The notes: a model not told the origin generated them from the sequence alone. Numbered from the stretch's first letter, positions 45,442 through 54,972 are shown. The stretch is DNA of 64,000 bases from Fusobacterium perfoetens (GCF_021531595.1 NZ_JADYUD010000007.1:47387-111386); one strand, 5' to 3'. Made by a program: numbers and translations.

Positions 45442-47157
45442 TTAATTTTCTAAATTATATTGTTTTATTTTTCTATAAAGTGTAGCAAGACTTATATCAA
45501 GTGCCTTAGCTGCTTTTATTTTATCTTTTGATGAGTTCCCAAATTTTTCCAAAACATTTTTAATGGCTTCTCTTTCAAGATCTGCTAGAGTTTTTATCCC
45601 TTTACTTTTAAAATTATTAACAAGTTTTGGAGGAAGATGTTTCTCTGAAATTATATTTTCTCTTTCATCAATAACATTTATTATATATTCTATAATATTT
45701 TTTAATTCTCTTATATTTCCTGGCCAGCTATATGAAGTAAAAATATTAATTACTCCCTCTGATATTCTCTTTGATGGAATATTAAAAAGGTGAGAATATT
45801 TTTCAACAAAATAAACTGCAAGCTCTTCAATATCTTTTTGTCTTTCACGAAGAGGAGGAATATATATTGGAAAAACATTAAGTCTATAATATAAATCTTC
45901 TCTGAATTTATTTTCAGCTACAAGTTCTTCTAAATTTTTATTTGTTGCAGCAATAATTCTTATATCTATTTTTTTTATTTTATTTGAACCTATAGGAGTG
46001 ATTGTTTTTTCCTGAAGCACTCTTAAAAGCTTTACTTGAAGAGAAAGAGGCATATCTCCTATTTCATCAAGAAAAATTGTTCCTCCATCAGCTTGTTCAA
46101 AAAAGCCTATTTTTCCTTGTGGATTTGCTCCAGTAAAAGCTCCTTTCACATATCCAAAAAATTCACTTTCTATAAGAGATTCTGGTATTGCTCCACAATT
46201 TACAGGAATAAAAGGCCCACTTGCTCTATTACTATTCATATGAATTAATTTTGCAACTACTTCCTTTCCTGTTCCGCTTTCTCCTGTAATCAGAGTCGTT
46301 GTTGTTGTTTTCGCAACTTTTTGTATTTTTAGATAAACATTCTGCATCTGAGGAGAGGTAAATATAAAATCTTTAGCAAAATTACTATTAAATTGTTGAA
46401 TATATTCTCTGAATTTTTCTGCTTCTTGAAAAATATAAAGAGTTCTGAATCTTCCCATATTTGTTGGAAAATCTATTATATCTCCAACCACTTCATGAGT
46501 TATGTCATTACATGTCAGAAAAAATTCTTTTTTATCAAAAATATCCGAGATTCCTGCTGTCTTAACATTCATTTCAGGAATATATTTTCCAAAAAGAAAT
46601 GTTCCTGTTTCATTTATAAGTTCAACTTTATTATGTTCATTTGTAATTATTATTCCATTTGGAATTCTATCAACAACATTAAGAAGAACCTTATTATTAT
46701 TTTCTATCATTATTTTTTCATTTTCTTGATATACTCTAGAACTTATAAATGCTGCCATTTGTTCCAGAAAGCCTATATAATAATTTTTTTTCATCAAAAA
46801 ATTATTTTTTTGACTTTCTTCAAAACATATGAGACCTATTACTCCTATTGTATCTGAATTAAAAGTAATAGGAACTGAAACCTCAAGAATTTCTCTGCAT
46901 TTTTCCTTTGAAACACATTTTAAACAAGCTTCATTTTCTCTTGGATTAACTATCACTATTGTTTTTCCTGTTTTTAAAACTTTTTTATAAATACCTGCTT
47001 CCTTTTCCATATTCATTCCAACTTTATTTTTAAGCTCTCCTGTTCCAGCTATTCTTATAAAGTCTTTATCCATTACTTCTACATGTATATTTATTATTTG
47101 AGAAATTGTTTCTGCATATTTTTGAATATCATTTTTTATTTGAAAAAGTAAATCCAT
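45442..47157 (-). CDS. Sigma-54-dependent transcriptional activator
   Basis: 571 residues. Sensor half: GAF-like domain (1-135) with the CLKCVSKEKC motif, then a PAS-like domain (about 145-250). AAA+ domain (about 262-500): Walker A GESGTGKE, the sigma-54 contact loop GAFTGA, Walker B GGTIFLDEIGDM, and REDLYYRLNVFPI. C-terminal Fis-type HTH: KAAKALDISLATLYRKIKQY. It is divergent from ygeX. One TTCTCA-N3-TGAGAA site overlaps the region just upstream of its own likely -10 (TATAAT, 47201-47196), which suggests self-control. Likely activator of the ygeX operon, the ssnA operon, or both. Confidence 0.94.
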   Translation of the reverse strand: MDLLFQIKNDIQKYAETISQIINIHVEVMDKDFIRIAGTGELKNKVGMNMEKEAGIYKKVLKTGKTIVIVNPRENEACLKCVSKEKCREILEVSVPITFNSDTIGVIGLICFEESQKNNFLMKKNYYIGFLEQMAAFISSRVYQENEKIMIENNNKVLLNVVDRIPNGIIITNEHNKVELINETGTFLFGKYIPEMNVKTAGISDIFDKKEFFLTCNDITHEVVGDIIDFPTNMGRFRTLYIFQEAEKFREYIQQFNSNFAKDFIFTSPQMQNVYLKIQKVAKTTTTTLITGESGTGKEVVAKLIHMNSNRASGPFIPVNCGAIPESLIESEFFGYVKGAFTGANPQGKIGFFEQADGGTIFLDEIGDMPLSLQVKLLRVLQEKTITPIGSNKIKKIDIRIIAATNKNLEELVAENKFREDLYYRLNVFPIYIPPLRERQKDIEELAVYFVEKYSHLFNIPSKRISEGVINIFTSYSWPGNIRELKNIIEYIINVIDERENIISEKHLPPKLVNNFKSKGIKTLADLEREAIKNVLEKFGNSSKDKIKAAKALDISLATLYRKIKQYNLEN

Positions 47158-47208
47158 ATATTCTCCTCTTTTAATTTTTATTAATTTGCAATATAATTAT
47201 ACTTCATT

Positions 47209-47311
47209 TTCTCAAAATGAGAAAGAAAAATAAAAAAAATTATAAAAATCTTTTATTTTCAAGACTTTTTATTCTTTTTCGCAATTTGAGATACATTTCT
47301 CAAATTGCGAA
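47209..47311. repeat. Three TTCTCA-N3-TGAGAA-type sites, candidate activator sites for ygeX
   Basis: Sites at 47209-47223 (TTCTCAAAATGAGAA, perfect), 47278-47292 and 47297-47311. The last two have one TTCGCA-type arm each and together form a 17-bp perfect inverted repeat around a six-base spacer (47275-47314). They lie 84-186 bases upstream of the sigma-54 promoter at 47395. The rest of this 297-bp spacer is AT-rich without other structure. Confidence 0.78.
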
Positions 47312-47394
47312 AAAATAAGGAAATTTTTTAAAAAAAACAGAACTAAAAAAAATCAAACAAGATGAAAATAAAACAAAAACATTTTTTTTGCAGT

Positions 47395-47410
47395 TGGTAT
47401 GTTTTTTGCT
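47395..47410 (+). promoter_or_regulatory. Sigma-54 (-24/-12) promoter of ygeX
   Basis: TGGTATG-N4-TTGCT, a full match to TGGYRYR-N4-TTGCW, 45 bases ahead of the ygeX start codon and downstream of the three inverted-repeat sites. Confidence 0.85.
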
Positions 47411-47454
47411 TTATATAATTGTGAATAATAAAAATTCAGGAGGAAAATATTAAG

Positions 47455-48674
47455 ATGGAATTATTAAAATGGGTACACAATACAAAAAGCAGAGATTCTC
47501 AGTATAAAAAATCTGAACTTATAGGATTTGATGCACAAAGCATGCACGATGTTTATGAGTTTCATAAAAGTCTGCCTAATTACAAAGCTACACCACTTGT
47601 TGACTTAAAAAATCTTGCTGCTCATTATGGAGTTAAAAAAGTATGGCTTAAAGATGAATCTAAAAGATTTGGACTAAATGCATTTAAAGTTCTTGGTGGT
47701 TCTTATGCAATAGGAAAATATTTAAGCAAAAGACTTGGAAAAAATATAAATGAACTTCCTTATAATGTTTTAATTTCTGATGAAGTTAAAAAACAACTTG
47801 GAGATGTTACTTTTGTTACTGCAACAGATGGTAACCACGGAAGAGGAGTTGCTTGGATGGCTAACAGATTAAAACAAAAATCTGTAGTTTATATGCCAAA
47901 AGGTTCTGCAAAAATGAGATTTGATGCAATAGCAAGAGAAGGAGCAGATGTTACTATTACTGATCTTAACTATGACGATGCTGTAAGACTTGCAAATAAA
48001 GGTGCTGAAGATTATGGTTGGATAATGGTACAAGATACAGCTTGGGATGGATATGAAGAATTCCTTTATGGATTATGCAAGGATATTCTACAATCATTAA
48101 TGAAGTTATTGAACAATTAAAAGAAATGGGAGACGAAAAACCAACTCATGTATTCTTACAAGCTGGTGTAGGATCTTTTGCTGGAGCTGTTCAAGGATAT
48201 CTTGCTCATCTTTATGGAGATGACAGACCTATAACTGTTATCTGTGAACCTCACGGAGCAAACTGTATTTATAAATCAATGGCTGCAAATGATGGAAATC
48301 CTCATAATGTAGGAGGAGATCTTACAACAATAATGGCAGGACTTGCTTGTGGAGAACCTAACACAATAAGCTGGAAAATCTTAAGAGATAATTCTGACTT
48401 CTCTGTATCATGTGATGACGAAATAGCTGCAAGAGGAATGAGAGTTCTTTCAAGCCCTCTTGGTGATGACACTAGAGTAATTTCTGGAGAATCAGGAGCA
48501 GTAGGACTTGGACTTTTCACAATTCTATCAGAAAAGAAAGAAGAATTTGCAGAACTTATGAAAGAATTAAAAATAGATGAAAATTCTAAAATTCTTTGCA
48601 TAAGCACTGAAGGTGATACAGATGTTGAGGGATATAGAAATGTTGTTTGGAACGGAGCTTACAGCAATAGATAA
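47455..48674 (+). pseudogene. ygeX: 2,3-diaminopropionate ammonia-lyase YgeX, interrupted by a -1 frameshift
   Basis: PLP enzyme of the purine-degradation set; splits 2,3-diaminopropionate to pyruvate and ammonia. The first part (47455 to about 48060) has the PLP lysine in NAFKVLGGSYA and TATDGNHGRGVAWMANRL. After YEE the frame runs into unrelated residues and stops at 48120. The rest (IPLWIMQGYSTIINEV, LQAGVGSFAGAVQGY, GLACGEPN, ISGESGAVGLG) continues in another frame to 48674. Adding one A after 48060 restores a full-length YgeX of about 405 residues. Everything else looks intact, so this is a recent mutation or an assembly error. Ribosome site CAGGAGG. Confidence 0.85.
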
Positions 48675-48737
48675 TTAAATAAATCAAAAATAGAAATTAT
48701 ATATTATTGAGTTAAAAATTTCAGGAGGAAAAATAAA

Positions 48738-49922
48738 ATGTTAACTAAAGAAAGACAAGAACAATTAGTTGAAGTTTTACAAGGTTTAATTCAAAGAAGA
48801 AGTTATTCAGGAGAAGAAAAAGAAGTTGTTGAATTTATAAAGAAAACAGCTTTAGAATTAGGATATGATTCAGTTCATGTTGATAAATATGGAAATGTTA
48901 TCTGCTCTATAAAAGGAAAATATGAAGGTCCAAAAGTTATGATGGACGGACATATAGATACAGTTCCTGTTGATGAAGAAAAATGGACTAAAAAACCTTT
49001 TGCTGGAGAAGTTATTGATGGAAAATTATATGGAAGAGGAACATCTGATATGAAAGGTGCAGACTGTGCTATGCTTCTTGCTGGAGCATACTTAGCTCAA
49101 GATCTTGACAGAGAATTTGCAGGAGAAATATTCTTCTCTGGTGTTGTTCATGAAGAATGTTTTGAAGGAGTTGCTGCAAGAGAAATCAGTAACTATGTAA
49201 AACCTGATTATGTAATAATCGGAGAAGCTTCTCAACTAAATCTTAAAATAGGACAAAGAGGAAGAGGAGAAATAGTTGTTGAAACTTTCGGAAAACCTGC
49301 TCACTCTGCTAACCCTGAAAAAGGAATAAATGCTGTTTATAAAATGATGAATATTATAGGTGAAATTCAAAAACTTCCTATGACTCATCACGAAACTCTT
49401 GGATATGGAATCCTTGAACTTACTGACATTAAATCTTCTCCATACCCTGGAGCATCTGTTGTGCCTGATTACTGCAGAGCTACTTATGACAGAAGACTTC
49501 TTGTAGGAGAAACTTTAGAAAGTGTTATTGCTCCTATCCAAAATTTATTAAATGAAATGATGGCAAAAGATGAAACTCTTAAAGCTAAAGTTTCTTATGC
49601 TGTTGGAAAAGAAAAATGCTGGACAGGAAATGACATTATAGGAGAAAGATTCTTTCCAGGTTGGGTTTATGAAGAAAAAGAAGAATATGTTCAAAAAGCT
49701 GCTGAAGCATTAAGAGCTATCGGACAAAATCCTGAAATTACTCACTACAACTTCTGTACAAATGGATCTCATTATGCAGGAGAAGCTGGAATAAAAACAA
49801 TAGGATATGGACCTTCAAGAGAAAATCTTGCTCATACAATAGATGAATATATTGAATTAGATCAACTTTTCAAAGTTACTGAAGGATATTATGCTATCTT
49901 AAAAGCATACTTAGCAAAATAA
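48738..49922 (+). CDS. ygeY: YgeY-type M20 peptidase/deacylase
   Basis: 394 residues, zinc-dependent hydrolase of the M20/ArgE/DapE group: MMDGHIDTVPVDEEKW (metal His and catalytic Asp), GRGTSDMKGADCAM, VVHEECFEGVAAREI (catalytic Glu) and THYNFCTNGSHYAG near the end. In the uric-acid cluster YgeY works next to YgeX on the linear intermediate. It starts 63 bases after ygeX behind AGGAGG and is intact. Confidence 0.92.
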   Translation: MLTKERQEQLVEVLQGLIQRRSYSGEEKEVVEFIKKTALELGYDSVHVDKYGNVICSIKGKYEGPKVMMDGHIDTVPVDEEKWTKKPFAGEVIDGKLYGRGTSDMKGADCAMLLAGAYLAQDLDREFAGEIFFSGVVHEECFEGVAAREISNYVKPDYVIIGEASQLNLKIGQRGRGEIVVETFGKPAHSANPEKGINAVYKMMNIIGEIQKLPMTHHETLGYGILELTDIKSSPYPGASVVPDYCRATYDRRLLVGETLESVIAPIQNLLNEMMAKDETLKAKVSYAVGKEKCWTGNDIIGERFFPGWVYEEKEEYVQKAAEALRAIGQNPEITHYNFCTNGSHYAGEAGIKTIGYGPSRENLAHTIDEYIELDQLFKVTEGYYAILKAYLAK

Positions 49923-49959
49923 TAAGTTGTTAATACTTATAAGTTATTAATATTTATTG

Positions 49960-49985
49960 AAAGGTGTTCTTTCTTGAACACCTTT
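49960..49985 (+). terminator. Hairpin after ygeY
   Basis: Perfect 10-bp stem AAAGGTGTTC / GAACACCTTT with a six-base loop and a short T-run. As no clear promoter follows, some read-through into the next gene is likely. Confidence 0.65.
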
Positions 49986-50028
49986 TAAATAAGTTTTAAT
50001 AAAATAACCTAGGAGGTATAGTTTAAAT

Positions 50029-51621
50029 ATGGAAAAAATTTTGATAAAAAATGGAACTATTATTGATGGAAGCAGACAGACAAGATACAATGCTGATTTA
50101 CTTATAAATGGAGAAAAAATTGAAAAAATAGGAAAAATTGATGAAAATGAAGCTGAAAGAATCATTGACGCTCAAGGTAAAATAGTTTCTCCTGGATTTA
50201 TTGATACACACAGTCATTCAGATCTTAAAGTCCTAGTTGAACCTTTTATTGAACCAAAACTTCGTCAAGGAATTACAACAGAAGTCCTTGGACAAGACGG
50301 AATTTCTATGGCTCCTCTTCCAAAAGAATACATAAGTTCTTGGAGAAAAAATCTTGCAGGACTTGATGGAGATAGTGATGAGCTTTCTTGGGACTGGGAA
50401 ACTACAGACAAATATCTTGAATTAATGTCAAAAACTGGATGTGGACCTAACGAACTTTATCTTGTTCCTCATGGAAATATAAGAATGGAAGCTATGGGAC
50501 TTGAAGCAAGACCTGCTACAAAAGAAGAGCTTGCTAAAATGAGAGATATTACAAGGCGTGAAATGGAAGCAGGAGCTGCTGGACTTTCTACAGGACTTAT
50601 TTATATTCCGTGTGCTTATTCTCTTACAGAAGAATTAATTGAAATCTGTAAAATTGCAGCTGAATTTGACAGACCACTTGTTATCCACCAAAGAAGTGAA
50701 GCAGATACTATGATAGAATCTATGGAAGAAGTTATAACTATAGCAAGAGAAAGCGGAGTTAAAATTCACTTCTCTCACTTTAAAATTTGTGGAAAAAATA
50801 ACTGGCATTTGATAAAAGATATTGTAGCACTTCTTGATAAATGTAAAGAAGAAGGTATTGAAATTTCTTACGATCAATATCCATATGTTGCAGGAAGTAC
50901 AATGCTTGGAGTAATTATTCCACCTTGGGCTCATGCAGGAGGAACAGATAAACTTGTTGAAAGACTTGGAAACCCTACTGACAGAGAAAAAATGAAACAT
51001 GATATTGAAAATGGTATACCTGGATGGGATAACTTTATAGATTTTGCTGGATTTGATGGAATATATGTTACATCTGTAAAAACAAAAGCAAATGAAGATT
51101 GTATAGGTAAAAATCTTCTTGAAATTGCTGAAATGAGAGGAAAAGATAAATTTGATGCTGTGTTTGACTTACTAAAAGAAGAAGAAAATGCAGTTGGAAT
51201 GTATGATTACTATGGTAAAGACGAACATGTAGTAACTTTTATGACAAGAGAGGAAAGCAATATCTGTACTGACGGACTTCTTGCAGGAAAACCTCATCCA
51301 AGAGTGTATGGATCATTCCCAAGAGTTATAGGAAAATTTGTAAGAGAAATGAAGGCTATGTCTCTTGAAGAAGCTGTTTATAAAATGACACATAAACCTG
51401 CAAAAACTTTCAAAATAGAAAACAGAGGGCTTTTAAAAGAAGGATACTTTGCTGATATAGTTATATTTGATGAAAATACAACTATTGATAAAGGAACTTT
51501 TATTGATCCAATTCAATTCCCTGAAGGAATTAGTCATATTATTGTCAATGGAAAAGTTTTAATTGATAATTACAAAAAAAATGAAGTTCTTGCTGGAAAA
51601 GTTATTAGAATAAAAAAATAA
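50029..51621 (+). CDS. D-aminoacylase/N-acyl-D-amino-acid deacylase family amidohydrolase
   Basis: 530 residues. Metal site FIDTHSHSDLKVLVEP, MEAGAAGLSTGLIYIPCAYS, VIHQRSEADTMIES, IHFSHFKICGKNNWH and the C-terminal Asp region in GKPHPRVYGSFPRVIG. The family cleaves N-acyl or N-carbamoyl D-amino acids and related cyclic amides. Position after ygeX-ygeY suggests it hydrolyses an intermediate of the same pathway; the substrate is unknown. Ribosome site AGGAGG. It converges with the second activator, 13 bases apart, with no terminator between. Confidence 0.88.
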   Translation: MEKILIKNGTIIDGSRQTRYNADLLINGEKIEKIGKIDENEAERIIDAQGKIVSPGFIDTHSHSDLKVLVEPFIEPKLRQGITTEVLGQDGISMAPLPKEYISSWRKNLAGLDGDSDELSWDWETTDKYLELMSKTGCGPNELYLVPHGNIRMEAMGLEARPATKEELAKMRDITRREMEAGAAGLSTGLIYIPCAYSLTEELIEICKIAAEFDRPLVIHQRSEADTMIESMEEVITIARESGVKIHFSHFKICGKNNWHLIKDIVALLDKCKEEGIEISYDQYPYVAGSTMLGVIIPPWAHAGGTDKLVERLGNPTDREKMKHDIENGIPGWDNFIDFAGFDGIYVTSVKTKANEDCIGKNLLEIAEMRGKDKFDAVFDLLKEEENAVGMYDYYGKDEHVVTFMTREESNICTDGLLAGKPHPRVYGSFPRVIGKFVREMKAMSLEEAVYKMTHKPAKTFKIENRGLLKEGYFADIVIFDENTTIDKGTFIDPIQFPEGISHIIVNGKVLIDNYKKNEVLAGKVIRIKK

Positions 51622-51634
51622 ATTCAAATATGCC

Positions 51635-53394
51635 CTAAATAAACCTAGACATATAATTATCAATTTTTCTATAAAGTGTTGCTATTCCTATTCCTAGTTT
51701 TTCAGCACAAAGATTTTTTCCTGCAGTATCACTTCCATAAATTGAAAGAGCTTTTTTTATAAGAAGTTTTTCACTTTCTTCTAAAGTAATCAGTTCCATA
51801 TCTTCTTCGTATTTTATATTTTCTGTAATACAATTGTTTACTATATTTTCATAAATCATATCTTTTGTTATTATACCTCTTTCATCAGACATATTTATCA
51901 TAAATTCAACTGCATTTTCAAGTTCTCTTACATTTCCTGGCCACAAATAATTTTTCATTATTTTAATTACTTCATTATCTATTGAATGAACATTTTTATT
52001 AAATATTTTATTATATTTTTCCATTAAAATTCTCATTATTAAAAAAATATCTTCATCTCTTTCACGAAGAGGAGGTACTCTTAAAGGAATAACATTAAGC
52101 CTATAGTAAAGATCTTCTCTAAACTTTTTTCTCTTATTTTTTGCTTTAAATCCATATTTGTTGCTGCTATAACCCTTATATCCAACTTTATTAATTTATT
52201 TGATCCTATTCTTACAATACTTCTTTCTTGTAAAACTCTCAAAAGCTTTACCTGAAGATAAAAAGGCATTTCACCTATTTCATCAAGAAAAATTACCCCT
52301 CCATTTGCTAATTCAAATTTACCAACTCTTCCCTCAGAACTTGCACCACTAAAAGCTCCTTTTACATATCCAAAAAGTTCACTTTCAAGAAGTGAATCTG
52401 GAATTGCTCCACAATTTATAGCTATGAAAGGTTTTTTAGAACGCTTACTGCAACTATGTATAGCTCTTGCTATAAGTTCTTTACCTGTTCCACTCTCTCC
52501 TGTTATAAGAACTGTTGACTGAGTATCAGCTATTTTTTTTATTTTTTCTTTTAAATCTATAACAGCTTCTGAATCTCCTATAATGTCTTCTATGCTTATT
52601 GGATTAGCAGCTACTGTTATTTTACTTATTTCTTCATTTGTCTTACTGTAGTTATTAAAAAGAAAAATTTTATACTCTTTATTTGTAAAAGATGAAATTG
52701 GAAGTAAACTTCCAACAAGAGTATATTTCTTTTTTTCAATTTCTGCTGAAAAAACATCTTTTCCAAAAATAACTTCATTTTTTTGAATAATATTTATATT
52801 TCTAGAATTATTTCTGAAATCTGTTCCTATTCTTAATTCTCTAATTGCAGAATCGTTTGCATCAATTATTTTTCCATCATAATCAAGAACAAGAACACAT
52901 TTATCAAAATTATTTATAATCTGGCTTAAAATATCCATTCTTTCTTTTTTTTCAATAGCTTCTTCAAACTCAAAAATTTTCCCTGAAATAAAATCACTTA
53001 TTTGTTCTGTAAATCTTAAATGTGAACTTATATTTTTTAAAACCTTATTTTTTATTTTATCTGAAAGACAAACAAGTCCTATTACTCCTATAACTTTATC
53101 TTTATATAAAATTGGAGCAGATATTTCTAATTTTTCATGACAGCTATTTTTTATACTGCATTCTTTACACAGAGGATGAGTACTTGGATCTTCAATTACA
53201 TGACTTTCTCCTGTTAAAAGTACATCTTTATATATAGCTCCTTTTGAAATTTTATTTTCTTCTTTTTCAAATATACCTGTTCCAGCAACTCTTATCATTT
53301 CTTCATCAACTATTTCAACTTCACATTCAACAACACTTGAAATTATTTTTGCATATTCTTTTACATGAGATTGTATTTTTCTTAAAAGAGACAA
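51635..53394 (-). pseudogene. Second sigma-54-dependent activator, interrupted by a frameshift in an A6 run
   Basis: Same design as the activator at 45442: GAF-like part with CKECSIKNSC, PAS-like part (VLVLDYDGKIIDANDSAI), AAA+ domain (GESGTGKE, Walker B GGVIFLDEIGEM) and a Fis-type HTH (AEKLGIGIATLYRKIDNYM). The first frame stops at 52081, after LKQKIREKSLEKIF. The expected FREDLYYRLNVIPLRVPPLR lies in the -1 frame just past the T6 run at 52125-52130 and leads into the remaining part ending at 51635. One extra A in the mRNA restores one protein of about 585 residues. The sigma-54 loop reads GAFSGA rather than GAFTGA. Confidence 0.85.
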
Positions 53395-53546
53395 AACTTA
53401 CCTCCTGAATATTTTCATATTTCTATAAAATAAAAGTCTTTAAAAAAATTTTTATCATATTAATTATATCATATTTTTATAAAAAATGGGACTGATGCAT
53501 TTAGATAAAAATAAATTTTTATTACTGTTCATATGAAAGAAAAAGA

Positions 53547-53567
53547 GACTGCTGAATTTCAACAGTC
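53547..53567 (-). terminator. Terminator after pstS
   Basis: GACTGTTGAA / TTCAGCAGTC on the minus strand (one G-U type position), followed by a T-rich run. The rest of 53395-53609 holds the promoter region of the second activator (TATAAT-like at about 53453-53448) and nothing else I recognise. Confidence 0.75.
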
Positions 53568-53609
53568 CCTTTTAGGTGTAAATCTATATTAAGTTTTTGA
53601 ATGGGCTGA

Positions 53610-54440
53610 TTAATGAGCTGGAACAAATCCTTCTTCTTTTACAATTTCTTGTCCCTTACCAGATACAGCAAAGTCTACAACTTCTTTTGTTACTCCATCT
53701 CTTGCTGAATCAACATACCAGAATACTTCTCTTGCTATTGGATATGTTTTATTTGCAACAGTTTCAAATGTAGGTTTAACTCCATTTACAGCAACTGAAT
53801 CAACAGTGTCGTTCATATATCCCATACCTATATAACCAATTGCATATTTTGATTTAGCAACTTCTTGAAGAATAGCTTGGTTTGATGGCATATATAGTGT
53901 ATCTTGTCCATATTCAACTACACTTTTCTTATCTCCACCTCTTAAAACTTCTTCTTTGAAGTAAGCATGTGTTCCTGAAGAAGAATCTCTTGAAAGTACT
54001 ACTATTTTAGCATCGTCTCCTCCTAATTCTTTCCAGTTAGTTATCTCTCCAGAGAAGATTCCTGCAAGAGTTTTTGTATCTAAATCTTTAATATGGTTTC
54101 CATGGTTTATAATAACTGTAATTCCATCATATCCTAATACAACTTCATCTATATTTATTCCTTCTTTTTTTAATGCTTCAACTTCAGAACTTTTAATATT
54201 TCTTGATGCCATTGCAATGTCAGCAGTTTTATTTATAAGAGAAGCTATTCCTACTCCTGATCCTCCTCCTGTAACTGCTATTCTTGCTTTCTTATTAGTT
54301 TTCATATATTCCTCAACAATTGCCTGAGAAGCATTTAAAATTGTATCTGAACCTTTAATTTGTACCACAGATGACTTTGCATATGCTCCCATTCCAGCTA
54401 AAACGATTCCAAGCATTATAATACTTTTTCTGATTGTCAT
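53610..54440 (-). CDS. pstS: Phosphate-binding protein PstS, encoded away from pstCAB
   Basis: 276 residues with a signal peptide (MTIRKSIIMLGIVLAGMGAYA). Phosphate-site motifs: IKGSDTILNASQAIVEEYMK, TGGGSGVGIASLINKTADIAM, GIFSGEITNWKELGGDD and LSRDSSSGTHAYFKEEVL. It is a single-gene unit with its own Pho box and terminator, 48 kb from the pst permease operon. Good ribosome site AGGAGG. Confidence 0.95.
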   Translation of the reverse strand: MTIRKSIIMLGIVLAGMGAYAKSSVVQIKGSDTILNASQAIVEEYMKTNKKARIAVTGGGSGVGIASLINKTADIAMASRNIKSSEVEALKKEGINIDEVVLGYDGITVIINHGNHIKDLDTKTLAGIFSGEITNWKELGGDDAKIVVLSRDSSSGTHAYFKEEVLRGGDKKSVVEYGQDTLYMPSNQAILQEVAKSKYAIGYIGMGYMNDTVDSVAVNGVKPTFETVANKTYPIAREVFWYVDSARDGVTKEVVDFAVSGKGQEIVKEEGFVPAH

Positions 54441-54492
54441 TTTTAATCCTCCTTAAACTACCTTAATTTTTAATTTTTTATTTTACAAAATG

Positions 54493-54546
54493 ATTATAAT
54501 TCTTTTCTGTTAACCTAAGATAAATTTAATGTAAAAAAACTGTAAA
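54493..54546 (-). promoter_or_regulatory. Pho box and -10 of pstS
   Basis: Minus strand TTTACA-N5-TTTACA-N5-TTTATC (54546-54519), then 20 bp and TATAAT (54498-54493). Geometry is identical to that before pstC. Confidence 0.78.
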
Positions 54547-54589
54547 ATTTATTTTTAAATCAAAACAGTAAAAAATATCAAAAAAAGTA

Positions 54590-54618
54590 TTTACTTTTTT
54601 CAAAATATGGGTTATATA
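54590..54618 (+). promoter_or_regulatory. Promoter of the HU gene
   Basis: TTTACT (54590-54595), 17-bp spacer, TATATA (54613-54618), about 55 bases ahead of the HU start. Confidence 0.55.
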
Positions 54619-54673
54619 TCTAAATATAGATGTATTATTTGTTGTATAGCTTATTTTAAGGAGGATGGAAACA

Positions 54674-54955
54674 ATGACAAAAAAAGAATTTGTAGAAGAC
54701 ATCGCAACAAGAGGGGAATACACAAAAAAAGAAGCTGAAAAAATAGTTAATCTATTTTTAGAAACAGTTGAAGACAATCTAGAAAAAGGAAACTCTGTAG
54801 GTTTCGTAGGATGGGGAAAATGGGAAGTTACTGAAAGAGCTGCAAGAGAAGTAAGAAATCCTCAGACTGGTAAAAAAATGAAAATCAAAGCTAAAAAAGT
54901 AGTAAAATTCAAAGTTGGAAAAATTCTTGAAGAAAAAGTTAAAAATGCAAAATAG
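54674..54955 (+). CDS. hup: HU-family DNA-binding protein
   Basis: About 93 residues. Helical N-terminus TKKEFVEDIATRGEYTKKEA, the body SVGFVGWGKWEVTERAARE, the DNA-binding arm RNPQTGKKMKIKAKKVVKFK with the Pro at the tip. Nucleoid protein; its closeness to the origin fits high dosage. ATG at 54674 is nine bases after GGAGG; an ATG at 54665 directly abuts that site and is unlikely. Confidence 0.95.
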   Translation: MTKKEFVEDIATRGEYTKKEAEKIVNLFLETVEDNLEKGNSVGFVGWGKWEVTERAAREVRNPQTGKKMKIKAKKVVKFKVGKILEEKVKNAK

Positions 54956-54972
54956 TAATATATTGTTTATAT

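Noticed and set aside
46393..46857. 154-codon plus-strand ORF
   Set aside because: Antisense to the sigma-54 activator's sensor domains, with low-complexity Phe/Ile/Ser composition.
52125..52130. Programmed -1 frameshift of the dnaX type
   Set aside because: The A-AAA-AAG heptamer is present but out of the needed phase (0-frame codons are GAA AAA AGT), and no activator of this family is known to need it. A mutation or read error is simpler.
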